The notes beneath the pieces were generated by a model. The model worked only from the letters and a program-made list of their open reading frames with translations, was not told where the DNA came from and searched no databases. A stretch of 64,000 nucleotides of DNA from Mycteria americana. Taxonomy: Eukaryota > Chordata > Aves > Ciconiiformes > Ciconiidae. Shown here piece after piece: positions 1 to 13,014 of this stretch. Both the position numbers and the translations under genes were made by a program. The DNA lies in NCBI RefSeq assembly GCF_035582795.1, contig NC_134368.1, positions 8,347,501 through 8,411,500 of the forward strand, written 5' to 3'. Numbering within the stretch: position 1 is the stretch's first letter; every line of letters begins with the position of its first letter.

Positions 1-1150
1 TACTGCAACATAACAAGTTTCACTGCTCAGAAACTGAAGACAAGGCAAATCAAAATAATTATCATCATTATAAACATGTGTCTTCAAACAGCTGGAACAA
101 GTTTCCCAGTGGTGGTAAACTCTGCCCCCTCCAGTGCCCTAGTGAAGACAGATATTGGTCAGAAATCAAAGAGAAGTTATGGAGAAACAATTCACTGGGT
201 GAGGGTCGATGGCCAGCGTTGTGATTTTTTATAATTTGATGATATGTTTTGGATCGAAAGTCCATGAATCTAAATCTTTTCAAGTGTCATGATCTTGATT
301 AATTCATCCCTTTCCTCTCTTTATGCCACTTTTAAGCAATTCACAGGGCTTTTGCCTGATCCTTTTATGTCTCCTAAGAGAAGTCTGCTGTTTCACAGAG
401 AGAAATGTGTGAGGTAATTTACTCATGTGTTATTAAAGCCTCTCTGCTTGTAGACGGATGCATGCTCATATGTTGCCATGTTAACAGGAGTTATATGAAA
501 CATGGTCTCATTACTCATTAGAAGCTCCTGGAATAAAGAGATTACTTCAGCCACACAATACTGATTTTTTGTGATCGCTGTACATCCCATCTGCATCGCT
601 TTCTGACTCCAGCAGTCCTTTTGTGACTGTGAAGATCAGAGAGAAAGAAAAGGGAAACTAGCGCCTTGTTTAACTTTCAGCCTGATGCCAATACCCTTCT
701 TATTGCAAGACAGAATAATCAAGGACCCAAAGTAAATTAATTCTCTATTCAAACATTCCTATCAGAAATTATGTATGGCAGAGTTCCCTGAAAATCACCA
801 GCATATGGAGAATTTCTTCAGAGACTTACAGCTCCCCAGGCTCTCTCAGATAAAGACAACATATTTAGAGAAGGGAATAGCAAGTAAGAGAGTTAGAGTG
901 ACTAACGGCATCGTGTTGCCTCACCAGAATGTATACCATCCAAATTTTGGCATCTTTCATCAGCTGGAGCCAAGCCCTCCCATAACGGGGTCTGACAACT
1001 GCCCTCCCCCTGCTCACCTCAGGTATTTAACTACACATAAGTGAATAGCAATAAACGAAGTGGATTATGCAAAGCAGTACCCTCTCAGGAAGGAGATAAT
1101 GGCACGGCCACGAGAATTTCTCCCAGTAAGTCACTTACATCTCTAGATTT
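1..1150. other. Intergenic, nothing recognised
   Basis: AT-rich sequence. An 89-codon open frame at 775-1044 (+) shows no family resemblance. No RNA gene or repeat was recognised. Confidence 0.6.
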
Positions 1151-2755
1151 GCACAGAGTCATCGAACAATAGCCCTGGAAGGAACCAAAGGCGCCCTTAC
1201 TTGAAGGCGGTTTCGGGGTATGTCATTGCAGACAGATGTTTGTCCAATCTGTTCCTAAAGACCCCACAATCATAGGAACTTCACAACCTCTCCAAGCAAC
1301 CTATTCCAGTGCTTTAATGCCCTTGCCCTTCAAGAGGATTTCCTAAGGCCCGGTTTAAATTTCCCTTATGTTAATTTAAGCACATTACTCTTTGTCCTAA
1401 CCATCACAAACACAGAAAACCTTCTCCTCCTCTTTGAAATGGCCTTTTACGTACCTGAAGGCTGTCATCAGGCCTCGCTTCAGCCTTTTTTTCTGCCACT
1501 ACGTAACCCCAGGTCTTTCAATTTTTACTCACAGATCAGAGGTTAAAAAAAAAAAAAAAGGCAAAAACCCCACAACCTTTATCAGAAGAGGACATTGAAC
1601 TCTGGCCTGTCCATCCACAAGTGTCTTAAAAATTCATTGATCGCAACTGGCCACAGTATTCCCACGCTGAGCAGAGCAGAGACCACTCCTGTCTGAGCCC
1701 CATAGCGGGATGTTTGTCTTTCTCACAACAGTGTGCCATTGCCTACTTTCAGTTAATTTTTGATCTGTTATAACGAAAGATACTTTTCTGGAGAACTGCT
1801 TTCTAGCTAGTTGTTTCCCAGCCTATTTGCTTAGCAAAGTGTTTCTCGCTGAGAGTACTTTGCAACTTGTCCCCTGCTAAATTTAACCCTGTTTTTTCAG
1901 ACATTTCTTTAATTTATCACACAAAGGTAACCCCTTCCTCCAATATGCTTGCAGTCCTTCTCACCTTTATGCCTACTGCAAAGTTACCAAGCAAACTTTA
2001 AATTTTTTTACATCAAGCTATGCGTCCTTTGTTCCTAATCCACGCCGCAAGGGTTTGTTTTGCAGTAAAGGAAATTAAAATGGTTTAACACAACTTATTT
2101 TTGACCAACCTATGTTGACTGCTATTCATCTTCCAATTATTTTTGTAAACATTACAGACAATTTGTTATGGTTGATTTTTTTTTTCCTCTAGAACTGTTG
2201 TTAATTTGACTGGACTATAATTCCCAAGCTACTGTGGGAAAAAAATATTTTTTCTCCTTCTCCAGTATTCTTCAAGCTTATTGTAATTATCTGCAGACAG
2301 CTTTCATTCTCCATTGAGTAGCAGGCCAATCCCCCCTTTGATCTTCCTCATTCTATTAATGGTTCTTACAGAATTATTTCTGGTTATCTTTGAGGTCTCA
2401 TTTTGTGTCTTGGCCTTTCTGGTTTTATCCCTGAATGCTTGTGCTGTTCTTTCAGATTGATTCTTAGAAATCTGACCTCTTCTTTTTTTCTGTGTGTTTC
2501 TGTCTGGTGTTAAAGTTACAGAAAAACCCTTCATCATCTACCCAGCCTGGCACCTACTGAATTTCCTATTCTTGCATTTGGACAGTCTGAACTGTGCCCT
2601 TAGCTTACTCTGAAGAACTGACAACTTTATTTCATTTTCCCTTAGCCTTACCTCTTGGGAGATCTGATTTACCAAATTCCACTTTATTGACATCTGTCTT
2701 CTTGAAACCCATTGCTTTTATCATGATCGCTCCTACCTTCCTCTTCTGATACAGA
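1151..2755 (-). mobile_element. Ancient, degraded CR1/L3-like LINE, minus strand
   Basis: Several blocks appear in the order expected of one antisense CR1-type LINE. About 1151-1544 resembles the 3' end: a degraded form of the inverted terminal ATAGAATCATAG-type sequence, then the segment with TTCACAACCTCTCCAAGCAA and CCTATTCCAGTG. About 1800-1990 and 2040-2250 resemble the interior (TTGTTTCCCAGCC, TTTGACTGGACTATAATTCCC). At 2304-2537 an open frame on the minus strand reads RDKTRKAKTQ and later KIKGGIGLLLNGE, like the segment before the CR1 reverse transcriptase. Most of the reverse-transcriptase region is lost. Recognition is from memory of the family; exact ends are uncertain. The element is long dead. 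Confidence 0.6.
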
Positions 2756-5700
2756 AGTCCTGAGGCAATTTAAAAAAAATTAGAAATCATCCAGCAAGTA
2801 TAACAATCCCCCATCATTTAATGATACTAAAGTTGAACATACAGAGGAACAAAATGTAGCACTTCAGCTGCCAAGTAGGAAGAAACAGTAGTGAGGAGGG
2901 GAAGCTTTAAGAGAAATGGGAATCTACCAGTATGTGCTCATGTAGTGTCAAAGCAACCCATAGCTTTGGAGAGCCTTAGAGATTGTTTCCATCCAAAAGA
3001 GTGAGAAATTTTATGATCCTCGATTCAGTGAGCCATGATCTCTCAATCATAAAGTTTTGCTCTTCTGATTACCCTCAAAAATCAAAGTAACAATCTCAAT
3101 AGTGCAGCCAGTACAGAAAGCACGAGCATGATGTCTCTCCTTGAGCAGTGGCACCGTACTTCTACGCACTCTCGGTACCCATGTGCATCGACAGCTTTCA
3201 ATTTCTTCTGTGGACAAAGCATAAGTTTTTAACCTTGAACTTCTTAAGACTCATTTACATAATAAAGCACTTCTCTGTGCCCCAGCGCAGAAAGGGAGCT
3301 CATCTGGATCTCTTCTGAGGTGCCATTCACAAGTAGGCACATGAGATTTTACATACTTGCTTAAAGAGACAGCTTCCCCTGATGGGCCATTTAACCCCAA
3401 ATGGAATAACTTCAGAAAACATGGCAATCGGTCCAAATAAACCTTTAACTTGCAAGCATTTATCCACTACCCAGAAGTAGATATTTGAACAACTGTGTTT
3501 TCTGAACAACGGTGTTTTTTGAACAGCATCCCCCAGTACTTAAAATAACCCAGCAAGACCTCACATTATAGAAATCAGCACTGACACCAACCCCTTCTTC
3601 TGCACTGCTTACTCCATACCAGCCTTCCCTTCCTGGACCTGCTGCCACTTTTCCATAGATGGAAAGCTATAGAGGTTCATCATCTTCTCAAGGGAGTGGG
3701 ACCTGCAATCTGCCTGGCAGCTAAACAGCTCCTCGTTGAGGTTTCGTTCCTAGAAAGACAAAGCCCAGATGTATAACAACCCTCTGACTATTCTGCTTAT
3801 CCCCCTCTGCCTGTGGGATTGACCCTGTTCGCTTGCACATAGTTGCCTCTCCTCCTGCTGCTGCCGAGAGAACCGAGGCCCCTTTTCGGCTGGTGGGGAA
3901 GGGACGTGCCTTTTGGAGGCTGTCAAGGACTGGGCATGGCGTGTGGCAGCTGATGGCCACGGAGATGATGTCTGCCAGCAGAGCTGACTGCAGCACGCAG
4001 CATACGCCAACAACGCGCTGCACGTAGAGGTTTTTCTTTGGGTGCCCTCATCGCCGCAGTAGATGGATGCCTGTTTGGGGCCTTCCCCTCGTAACACAAA
4101 GCTTATGACATTTGAGAAAAAGGAGAAAATAGGGAGAGGGGTGTTTTGGATGCCTGTAAAATAATAAAAATAATCAAGTCGGGAAGAACTGAACAGCCTT
4201 AGCCTTTCTCTTCAATATGCCTAAAAACATATTAAGAGAAAAACCTCTTTTTTTTTGGCTTTTTTGTGCAGTTAGACATTTTACTCTCTGGCCTGTGGAA
4301 ATACAGGCAACAGCTGCCCTTTTGGCTGGACAGACGAGCCCCAAAACACTGTAGGCACACCAATGGCCAGTTATTTCTGGGCAGGAGTCCAGGGGCTGAT
4401 CTCAGTCCCCAGCCTTCTGCAGGGCTTGGGAGCAGCCTCTGTAGGAAAGCACATGCTTTTTTCCTCTCCTTTCGGGGTGATTATCAGCAAGAGCCACTCT
4501 TGAAATGCATCTCACTCAATATTTGAAGAGGCAGCAGAATACCCTCAATGGAAAATCCCCACATCTGAAAGATCCTGTGCCTGGAAGCTGGCCAGGGCTT
4601 GCTGGCCTGCGGACCAGATTGCGAGACTCAGCTTTGCAGCCAAGAATTTTCCCCGCTGGACCAAAGAAATGCAGGAGTCCGTTTCCAAGCAGCAGCAAGC
4701 AGAAAAAAAAAGTACATGGGGTGAGACGAGTCCCAGCAGTCCACAGCAGGCAAATGTAAGCTGATATTTTGCATCTCTAGCCCCTGTCTGCTGTGTGGTC
4801 CAGCAGCATCGGTGCGCTTGTGTATGTTTCCCAGGAAGGGGATGTTAAGAAACAGCAGATGTTAAGAAGACAACAAACCTGAGGCCTTCCAGGGAGAGCC
4901 GCCTGCACTGACCACAGGAGAATATCAAGGGAAGAACTGGGTTAAACCCCTCTCCCTCCTTCCCAGCAACGCGTACCACTGAATCCACCGACTCTGTCCC
5001 AGCACCTCCACACCAAATGGTCTTCTCTTGAACAAAGTCCAGCCAAGGGAGATGGTGACTCCCTTTACTCAGTCATCTCTGGATAACTTACTCAGTTGAG
5101 ACTTGGGTATAAATCCTAAATTAACCTGACATAGCTCAAGCCTCATCTTCCACAAACTGTGGAGTATTTCCCTGCGGGACTCTGTTAAATCCCTGAAAAA
5201 TAGTGTAAGCAGAAACGACTTGGAAGCAACTTTCCCTATCCAACCCCCTTTTCTTAACATGCTTGTCAACAGCACAATCCTGTGTAATGCAGGGGGATTA
5301 GGTCTTGTAGGCATCTGTCGCAGAGACCCTGTCGAATAGCCGCCTGTTTGCAGCGTTGACGTTGAACCCAGCCTGCAGGATCAGTGCACAGCCTTAGCGG
5401 GGCTGAGGGATCGCTGCTCCACCACAACTTCTTAAACTCGTTCTTCTCGTTACCGCTCGCTCCCCACAGCAGCTCCCGTTCCAGCTGGGGAAGGAGTGTG
5501 CTGAAAAATTAATGAGGAGATTTAAATATCTGATTAAAAGATAGGTAGAGGGAGGGAGAAGGAGGATGATATGTTTTAAGGGGAGAACAGGCTTTCGGGT
5601 GCCTCTGGTTCTGCCACCTGGTAGGTGTAACTTGTCTCTGCAGTAAGGATGGATCCAAATGTCTCCTCTACGTTAGAGGACACCAGATTCATGTCTGGAT

Positions 5701-6100
5701 CTTGCTACTGTCTTCTATTTTCAAGAGAGGTCAAAACAGCTCTTCCTGGCAGTCCACACTGGCCTCTGCTGCTCCAGCTTTCGTTTAATATTTTCTACTA
5801 CTAATTTTTGGCACATTGTAGTGGTCAGTACCAGGGGAAATTAGGTTTCCTTTCCTTTCTGTAACAGCGTCTCCCACAGTTTACTGGGCCAGACCAGATG
5901 TAAGTTTTCATTAGTAATTAAACCAGTTTCATCACTGCTTTAGGGGAACGAATTGATTGACCAGATTTGCAGGTACGACTTGGTGTGCCTGCAGGCTTGA
6001 ATCCGTCACTGCATTGACTGTGCTCTGCTCAGAAAACTTTTCATCCATTAAAGCTGATCATATCTTTTCCCCTTCTTTGCTGAGAAAAGAAAGGGTAATT

Positions 6101-6115
6101 AAAAAAAAAAAAAAA
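6101..6115. repeat. Poly(A) run
   Basis: Uninterrupted run of about 15 A; no adjoining element recognised. Confidence 0.9.
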
Positions 6116-6935
6116 GGCGTCTGAAATAAATTAACGCTACAATAATGAAATAAAATTATATTAAAGGCAGAGTCTCATGCAGAAGGGCATGAGAATTGAG
6201 TGTTCAGAGTGGCACGCTGTTCCCAGTGGGCCTCCACACTGGGTAGGCTCTAATCAATGACACATGCCATTTCTGCAAAAGACAGCCCAAAGGCACGCCG
6301 GGGTGAATTAGAGAGACAATTTCAACCCTATCCTGATTTTCCTGCTTTTATGAGTTTAAATCTGATCTTTAACATTGTTTGAAAACAATTTTTGTGGTTT
6401 AATTAGATATAGTGACAATAAGTCAATAGCCAGTCTAACATTTTCTGGTCTCCAGCCTGGAAACAGTGAAGTACTGAGTCCGTGGCAGAACTAGGAGCCT
6501 ATCTGCACATCTTAAAAGCCTTTCAAGCCTGCAGTTTAGCTCACTCTTCCACGTGTACCAATCTGCTAAATGTCCCTATACATGCTAATATTTTCAGATA
6601 CCACCTTCTAAAGCTTGAAATAACTTATATATGTTTTTGTTCTAAACCCACGTCTAACAGTCTGCGGTTTGATAGTTTAAATCTTCTCTTCCATTTGTCA
6701 GGCCTGCATTAATTTGCAGAGGAGGCATGATTCAATCTGAACCTTATTGATAAAACCAACTAATGGCTGGAATTTACATAGAAATAATACAGGCATCAAA
6801 AGCTATCCAGGAGTTTGAAGCATCAGAAATAATCACAGTGCATTGAATAAGATCATATGAATAATTCAAGAGCTTCAGCATCACAGTTTTGGATTCCTAT
6901 AAGATCATTGTTCTTTTTTCCAGAATTGTAAGCTT

Positions 6936-6962
6936 AAAAAAAAAAAGAAAAAAAAAAAAAAA
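6936..6962. repeat. A-rich tract
   Basis: 27 bases of A interrupted by a single G. No retrotransposon body or target duplication was recognised beside it. Confidence 0.9.
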
Positions 6963-7169
6963 CCCACATCGAGCCTTGTACATTTATTTAGTTCATCTTA
7001 AAAAAATATTAATCCCCCCAGTAGCTCCCTGTGACTGATAAAAGTAAATGTAGGTGTGCCAGACCAAACCCAGTACTTTTTTAAGATAATTTTTTCTAAA
7101 ATATCTACTAACCACAAGGCAGCAAAACTTCTCATGAGAAATAAAAAATAGGTATCATCCTTAAGTTTT

Positions 7170-7195
7170 TATTATTATTATTATTATTATTATTT
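7170..7195. repeat. (ATT)n microsatellite
   Basis: About eight tandem ATT units, uninterrupted. Likely length-polymorphic. Confidence 0.95.
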
Positions 7196-8460
7196 AACAA
7201 TTTGCCCTAAATATTTCTGCCCTGCTCTACCAGTAACCACTGCCATTAATGTGGGACAAGGGCAGAGCGCTGGGCTAGCCCAGGGCACCCTCTGGCTACT
7301 ATACCCTTTTGCAAACAATCTCAGGCAATTCTTTCTCGAACACAGCCTGCGCGGGAGCTGCGCCACATGCTTATTGCAGCGATGGTGCCTGGGGCTCCGC
7401 ACTGTCCCGGCGTTCGCCGGCACGGTCACGAGCTGCCACTTGGTCGTGTCCTCTGCCCTGGCCCACCTGCTAAACGCGTTTGGGTGTCTTTCTCACACCT
7501 GAATTTCTGCTTGGCTCTATCGGCCATTTTTAGTCTCTATTGCCCCTTCCGCGGTGCTTCAGCCCCCGTTTTCTCAGTACTCAGCAGGCTGCCTCGGCCC
7601 TTGCATTGCATGGAAAGGGTGGCCCAGATTGCAGGAATTAGCTGCCCTTGGAGAAGGGTAGAGGGCAGGCCCAGGTCTCAGCCCCGTCTCTAAATGTATT
7701 TATTATAAGAAATACAGCAGGATCTTGTTTGAATAGACAATAGACAGGAAATTAACAGTTAAGGCTGAAACTCTAGTCCTTCATTCCTGTGATTAAAAGA
7801 AAACAGATATCATGTTGAAAGAGAAAGACAATTTCAGCTTTCATGTAGCACTGTCCTTCAAACAGTGCTTCACATCAGGCATTATTTCTCTGCAGAATTT
7901 AGCCATTAATTTCCTTCATTTAAAGTAAAAGGCATGCACATAAGATTATAAAACGCTCTGTATTCCCAAACAGACAGATCATAATGGCTCATCCTGAATA
8001 TGCCATTCCGTCCCTCCACACAGATATTAAATGGCTGAGATAAATCGTGGCTTGGGGGTTTACAGAGGCATCATGTCAGTGATAGCAATGGATTACAAAC
8101 TTCCTCCTTTAGACAGCAAACACCCAATTACCAGCATCATCTTCCTTCATGCTTTGAATAGTGAAGGAGGGGTTGGCATCCATAATTTTTCATTTCTCAA
8201 TAGATGGAGGCTGATACGGTAATGCATGTTGCAACTGAACACATTGATATCCAAAGTCATTCATAAACAAAATGCCACATTGCACAACCCGTGGGGACGT
8301 TTCGGTGAAAGCAAGGAGCCTGCTCCATCTTCGCGTCCCTGTATAGTGTGGGCGTGCGTGGGGAGGCATGCAAACACTCTGGACATGTTTGCACCGTGAG
8401 CAAATAAAACGCTTGTGATAAAAACACGTTCTTCAACATAGCACGTACAATAATCTGGTC

Positions 8461-8545
8461 TGATCTCAAAGCTGACCCTGTTTTGAGCAGGAGGTTGGAC
8501 TAGAGACTTCCTGAGGTCCCTTCCAACCTGAATTATCCTATAAAA
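8461..8545 (+). mobile_element. CR1 LINE 3'-end fragment
   Basis: A short piece of the CR1 3' UTR: TTTTGAGCAGGAGGTTGGAC, then GAGGTCCCTTCCAACCTGAA, then a decayed terminal repeat (TTATCCTATAAAAT). Severely 5'-truncated, as is usual for CR1. The order of blocks puts it on the plus strand. Confidence 0.85.
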
Positions 8546-9026
8546 TGGAAGGGAATGGGCGGCTGAAAATCAGCTGGGTCTTTAATGTTTGTTCTCTCCA
8601 TAGCCCAGGTAAATAGAGAGTTCAGAAAATGTAATTATACTCAGCAATAACAATTAAATGCTAATTACTTAATGAGAAATTAAATGTTTATTAGGAAATG
8701 GGGGGGAGGGGGCAAACAGCTCTGCGAGTCCATGGTGTTTCCTTGTGGCCACACACAATAGCCTTTGAACAGTGACCCTGGTGACCACTTCTTCCAGGAC
8801 AACAGAAAGGCAATACATGTCTTAATATCCAGAGAGACATGTCACTCTGAGCCTCTTGCCACAGCAAAGCTCACCAGCTCCTTGACCCCTTTTCTTTCAG
8901 GGAAGGGTGCTGGAGGACCCAAATCTTTATTTCCCTATGTGTATTTTAAGCCAGACCCATTACATGATGTAGCAACACGCTGCATCCTACCATCATCCCT
9001 GCTTGGCCAGCTCTCTGCGCACTCTC
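8546..9026. other. Intergenic spacer between two CR1 fragments
   Basis: Contains a TAAT-rich stretch (about 8640-8698) and a G-rich run (8699-8712). No gene recognised. The 97-codon open frame 8765-9058 (+) runs into the CR1 fragment and is not credible as a gene. Confidence 0.55.
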
Positions 9027-9368
9027 ACCAAGTTCGCAACACCACCAAACTGGATTAAGTGGTTGTCACGTTGGAGGACAGGGCTCTATTCAGAAGGACC
9101 TGGACAGGCTGGAGAAACCAGCTGATGGGAACCCTGTGGAGTTCCTTGGACAGCAAATACCAAGTCCTGCATCTGAGATGGGATAACCCTAGACAGCAGT
9201 ACAGCATGGGGACCGACCGGTACTGTAACTAGGGCTGTGGAATCTTCTTCTTTGGAAATAACCAAAATTTGACTTGGCAAGGCTTGAGCAACCTCAGCCT
9301 ACTTTGAGGATGGCCCAGGTATAAGCAGAAGTCAGACCGGATATCTTCCAACCAAAATAATTCAGTGA
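9027..9368 (+). mobile_element. CR1 LINE fragment with internal deletion
   Basis: The left part matches the CR1 ORF2 segment after the reverse-transcriptase core (CACCAAACTGGATTAAGTGG, then GGACCTGGACAGGCTGGAGA and AAGTCCTGCATCTGAGATGG). From about 9230 the match jumps to the element's 3' end (CTGTGGAATCTTCTTCTTTG through ATCTTCCAACCAAAATAATT). Several hundred bases of ORF2 C-terminus are missing between them. Plus strand, inactive. Confidence 0.85.
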
Positions 9369-12095
9369 ATTCAACCCTTGACCTGCCCAAGAGCTCCAAG
9401 CATGGCAGAAGTCTCCTAACAGAAGTGTTATAAGCTCTTCCTTGCTGGGTGATATTAGGCTTTTCAGTTCAAGCTTAAAAAATGTTCTTTAGAAACTTGC
9501 TAGCAATAAAACGCAAGAGAGCTAGCTGGAAACAATAATTAAACATAAATGATTAAAAAAAAGATTGATCCCACTTGCAAGCATTTAAATATGCCAGCTG
9601 CTAAATTACAACATTGGCACAGACCTGGATGCCTGTGCCCATTTTAAACAGTGCTCAGTGAGATCTGTGCAGATAGCAGGCTGCCCGTGCTGGCCCTCGT
9701 CCTGTGAGCAGATCAGCCTGCTTGAACCCTCAGTGACCAGAAGAACATTGAAACGAAACCCCCATGACTTCATGGGGACTCCAGGATGAGACAAGCATGC
9801 ATCAGTATGGCCTGGACCATGGGATCACCACTTAAAACGGCCTGGTGTGGTTAGAGGGGTCTGCAAATTCTTTTTAAATTTTCTGCTTGGGAAAAGGCAC
9901 CCAAAACTTAGAACGAAGGGAATACAGAGCAAGTGGCATCTGGAAGAGGATGGTTAGCAGGTGGGCACATCTCTAATGCTGCAGTGGTCACCTATGTGCA
10001 TCAGGCACTCATCAGTATGGAAAGCAAAATCCCACACTCAACTCCAGCAGCATCCAAGATACTTCTCCCAGCTGTTGCCCCAATCCCATTTTTTGCTGCC
10101 CAGCAGAAGTCTTCCCTTTATTAAGTATTAAGGCACAGCACTGGTCCCTTCACAGGCACACAGTCCCAAGAACAAACAGGATAAAGCTGCAGACAGGAAG
10201 GAAGCAATCCCATACATACATTAGCCCCTGTGGACAGGGACTGCGCATATAGGTTGATTTGATCCCTTACCCCACCTGCTCCATTTGCAGGCTGAATGAT
10301 TCCAGCATGAACAAGAGCAGTAGAAAGAGTACAGGGCCTCATACGAGGGGGCTCCACTTCCAGTTAGGGCTCAAGGCATGCACTGTTTAACAGCTGAAGA
10401 CATAGCACGAGATTTCCGTACACCCGCATTGCCAGCTGGAAACAAAGGAATGACGGGCACGTACAGCCCATCCTCGGGAATCATCTCAGGTCCCTTTCAC
10501 CGTCACTTTTGCTCACAGGCACGTATCAGGCTGTACGTCATGTGTGTCTCCTGCTTTTGTTAGTCATTTCATTTGTAGGCAAGCGATCGCGTCTGTTGCT
10601 CCCTTAATTATGGAAAAGTTGTCTGTGCACAATTTAAACAAGTGCCCGTTCTGCTCTTTATCAATATTGAACACGCTTCCTGTCTCTTCAGTGCTCCAGC
10701 TTGCAGCTACACAACATTTGTTCATAGCTGCAGGCTATGTCAGTGAGACTTTGATAGAGCAACAAAAGAGTTCCTCGTTCAAACAAACAGCACTAGTGAA
10801 TCGACCGGAGTGTTGCAAACACTGTCAGGATTGCGGCCGACCGGAGCTGCACCGGCTCGCGGCTGAAAATGGTATTTTTCAATATGTACAGTGAATACTG
10901 TTACAGCACCTGCATCTCCCTTGGGAGGTGTTGCCAGTGCTCCCGTCTAACCTGGCCTTTCAGCTGTGAGTGAGCATCCGGGCACGTATCACAGCACTTC
11001 GGGAGGCTGGGGTGCTACTCTGCTAGACGTCACATGGACGTACCGGAAAGGAGAATCTCCCCTGTAACGCAGGGACACACACGCCAAGTACCTTGAAGGC
11101 CCTGCAAGTGCTTCCCACTCTCCACAGGGAAATCAAGCTGTGATCTTAGGCATCTAATTTAGGTGTGCAGTGCACTAATGTAAATGCCTCCGGGAACCAT
11201 TCACAGCCCTGCAGGACAGGGCACAAGCAGTGAGAAAACACAGCCCAGGAACGAAGCGTTGCATCCATGTTTTTGCCAGACGTTTCTTCTGACCTTCTCC
11301 AGACCTGCAGGTACCACCAACAGTGACCAGCAAGAAGAAACCCTGAGGACACCAAGCCAGGTGGTTACTGAGTGGCAACAGATGATATCTAGGGGTACTT
11401 TTTGATCACAAGTGATGTATGCAGCTCTAAATTGTTGTAGTTTGGCAGCAGGGAAGAAAGTTGCCTGCTGATCTTGTCCTTGCAGCTCTGGTGTGGGCAA
11501 TGTAGAAATATTGGGGTGGACAGGAAAGCTGTGTCTGCTGCAAGAGCAGGCAAACTTGCTCAACAGGTCTGCTACAGAGGCAATGGGCAGTTTTGCTTGC
11601 AAATCTTTGCCTCCTGCTCCCCATCCCCAGGAAAACTGAGCTCCCTAGTTGTGGTTCATGTCCAGAGCAGATCTCGCTTTAGAGATTTGGTGGGTGCTTG
11701 CTGGGACGTGGGTTGCAGGCAAGGTCAGGCTCTGTCCCACAGAGGTGGGGACGAAGGCACGAAGGAGCCCAGGAGAGCCGTGGCTGACCAGGGCCTGGCA
11801 CTGCCAGCAGAGCACGGCAGCGGCTGGCAGCATCGCGAGCAAGCAGGAAGGCTGCAAATGGAGGGGTCATGTCCCGGAGCCCCTGACACACGCCTCACCT
11901 TCCACCTCTCCGCGTGACACGCATGGTCTGGACGCCCAACCCAGGCAGCTACAGCTGAAAATGCTCTCTCAGTAGTCACAGAGGAACCAAAACTCCACTT
12001 AGCCCATCTTCAGCAACAAAGGTGTAACGTTTATGATAAGTTTTCTTATTTTACTTCTCTCCAATTAGAAGAACACTTAAAAATACAAACTATGC
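9369..12095. other. Intergenic, no gene recognised
   Basis: Open frames of up to 147 codons occur on both strands around 11200-11980, where GC content is higher, but they overlap one another in several frames and match nothing I know. The stretch 10780-10880 keeps several CpG dinucleotides. No repeat family was recognised. Confidence 0.5.
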
Positions 12096-12323
12096 ACCAG
12101 CATTACTTCTTCACTGTGAGGGTGGTGAGGCACTGGAACAGGTTGCCCAGAGAAGCTGTGGATGCCCCATCCCTGGAAGTGTTCAAGGCCAGGCTGGATG
12201 GGGCTTTGAGCAACCTGGTCTGGTGGAAGGTGTCCCTGCCCATGGCAGGGGGGTTGGAACTAGATATCTTTAAGGTCCCTTCCAAACCAAACCATTCTCT
12301 GATTCTAAGATTCTATGATTATT
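12096..12323 (+). mobile_element. CR1 LINE 3' end with terminal repeat
   Basis: A well-preserved CR1 3' end. ORF2 C-terminal coding remnants read VVRHWNRLPREAVDAPSLEV then FKARLDGALSNLVWWK. The 3' UTR follows with GGGGTTGGAACTAGATATCT and GGTCCCTTCCAAACCAAACC, ending in the short terminal repeat GATTCTAAGATTCTATGATT. A 117-codon open frame (12092-12445) is simply this remnant read through into flanking sequence. It is the youngest-looking CR1 copy in the window and is strongly 5'-truncated. Confidence 0.93.
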
Positions 12324-13014
12324 ACGCACACCGAGAAACACTATATTTATGCCTTGAGTCATTTCATCACAGAGGCAAAATTAGGCCTTTGCTGATTGCC
12401 AAATACCAGGAAACTTTAATGAATCGGTTTTGTTATACAGGATAAATGGCATAAAATCTATCACGCCGTAAGTGAGGGCTTAACTTTATTTGCATAATGA
12501 TTAAAGCAAAGTCGCAAATCACATTATTACACACAGGTAATAATTATCTGCATCTTTTATGCGAGGGTTGACTTATTTCTGGTGGCTTTAGTGCCAGTTT
12601 TTCAAGTGATTGGTGATTTTGGACCCTTCTGTTCTGAGCTGTCCAGCCTGACCTAATCTTAAAAAGGCTTTGAAGGTCAGCACTTTCCGAAATTGAAACT
12701 TTGCTAAGTTAGCCTCCTGCACATAGAGAAAATCACTACTTGCTTTTTCAAACCCAGCTGTCGCTGCTCAGTCTCATGACCATATATGAGCAAGAATCAA
12801 GGAAATAGAAGATCTGTAGGCCACAAAAATGCTAGCAGGGTGTGACTGTTTTACTGCAGGAACAATACTAGGGTGTATAACTCAATATACAGAAGAAAAA
12901 TCACACTAACCAAGACAATCTAAACAAATGTCACATCCCTGACAAGACTTGAATTTTAACTTACGTCATTGGGACTTGCTGCCAGGTAAACTCCAAGTGT
13001 TAGAGCCTGACCAT
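12324..13014. other. Intergenic, possible conserved regulatory stretch
   Basis: No coding or repeat signal. Around 12488-12510 there is a perfect POU octamer (ATTTGCAT) followed by AATGATTAAAG, with further TAAT-type sites to about 12550. This is compatible with an enhancer but unproven. Confidence 0.35.

Larger units (their letters stand above)
2756..8460. other. Intergenic with simple repeats, no gene recognised
   Basis: Mixed-composition sequence. Simple repeats are listed separately (6101-6115, 6936-6962, 7170-7195). The 3720-4100 and 7250-7690 stretches are locally richer in GC and CpG, and both strands stay open for 60-115 codons. None of these frames looks like a known protein and no splice-consistent gene was seen. 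Confidence 0.55.
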
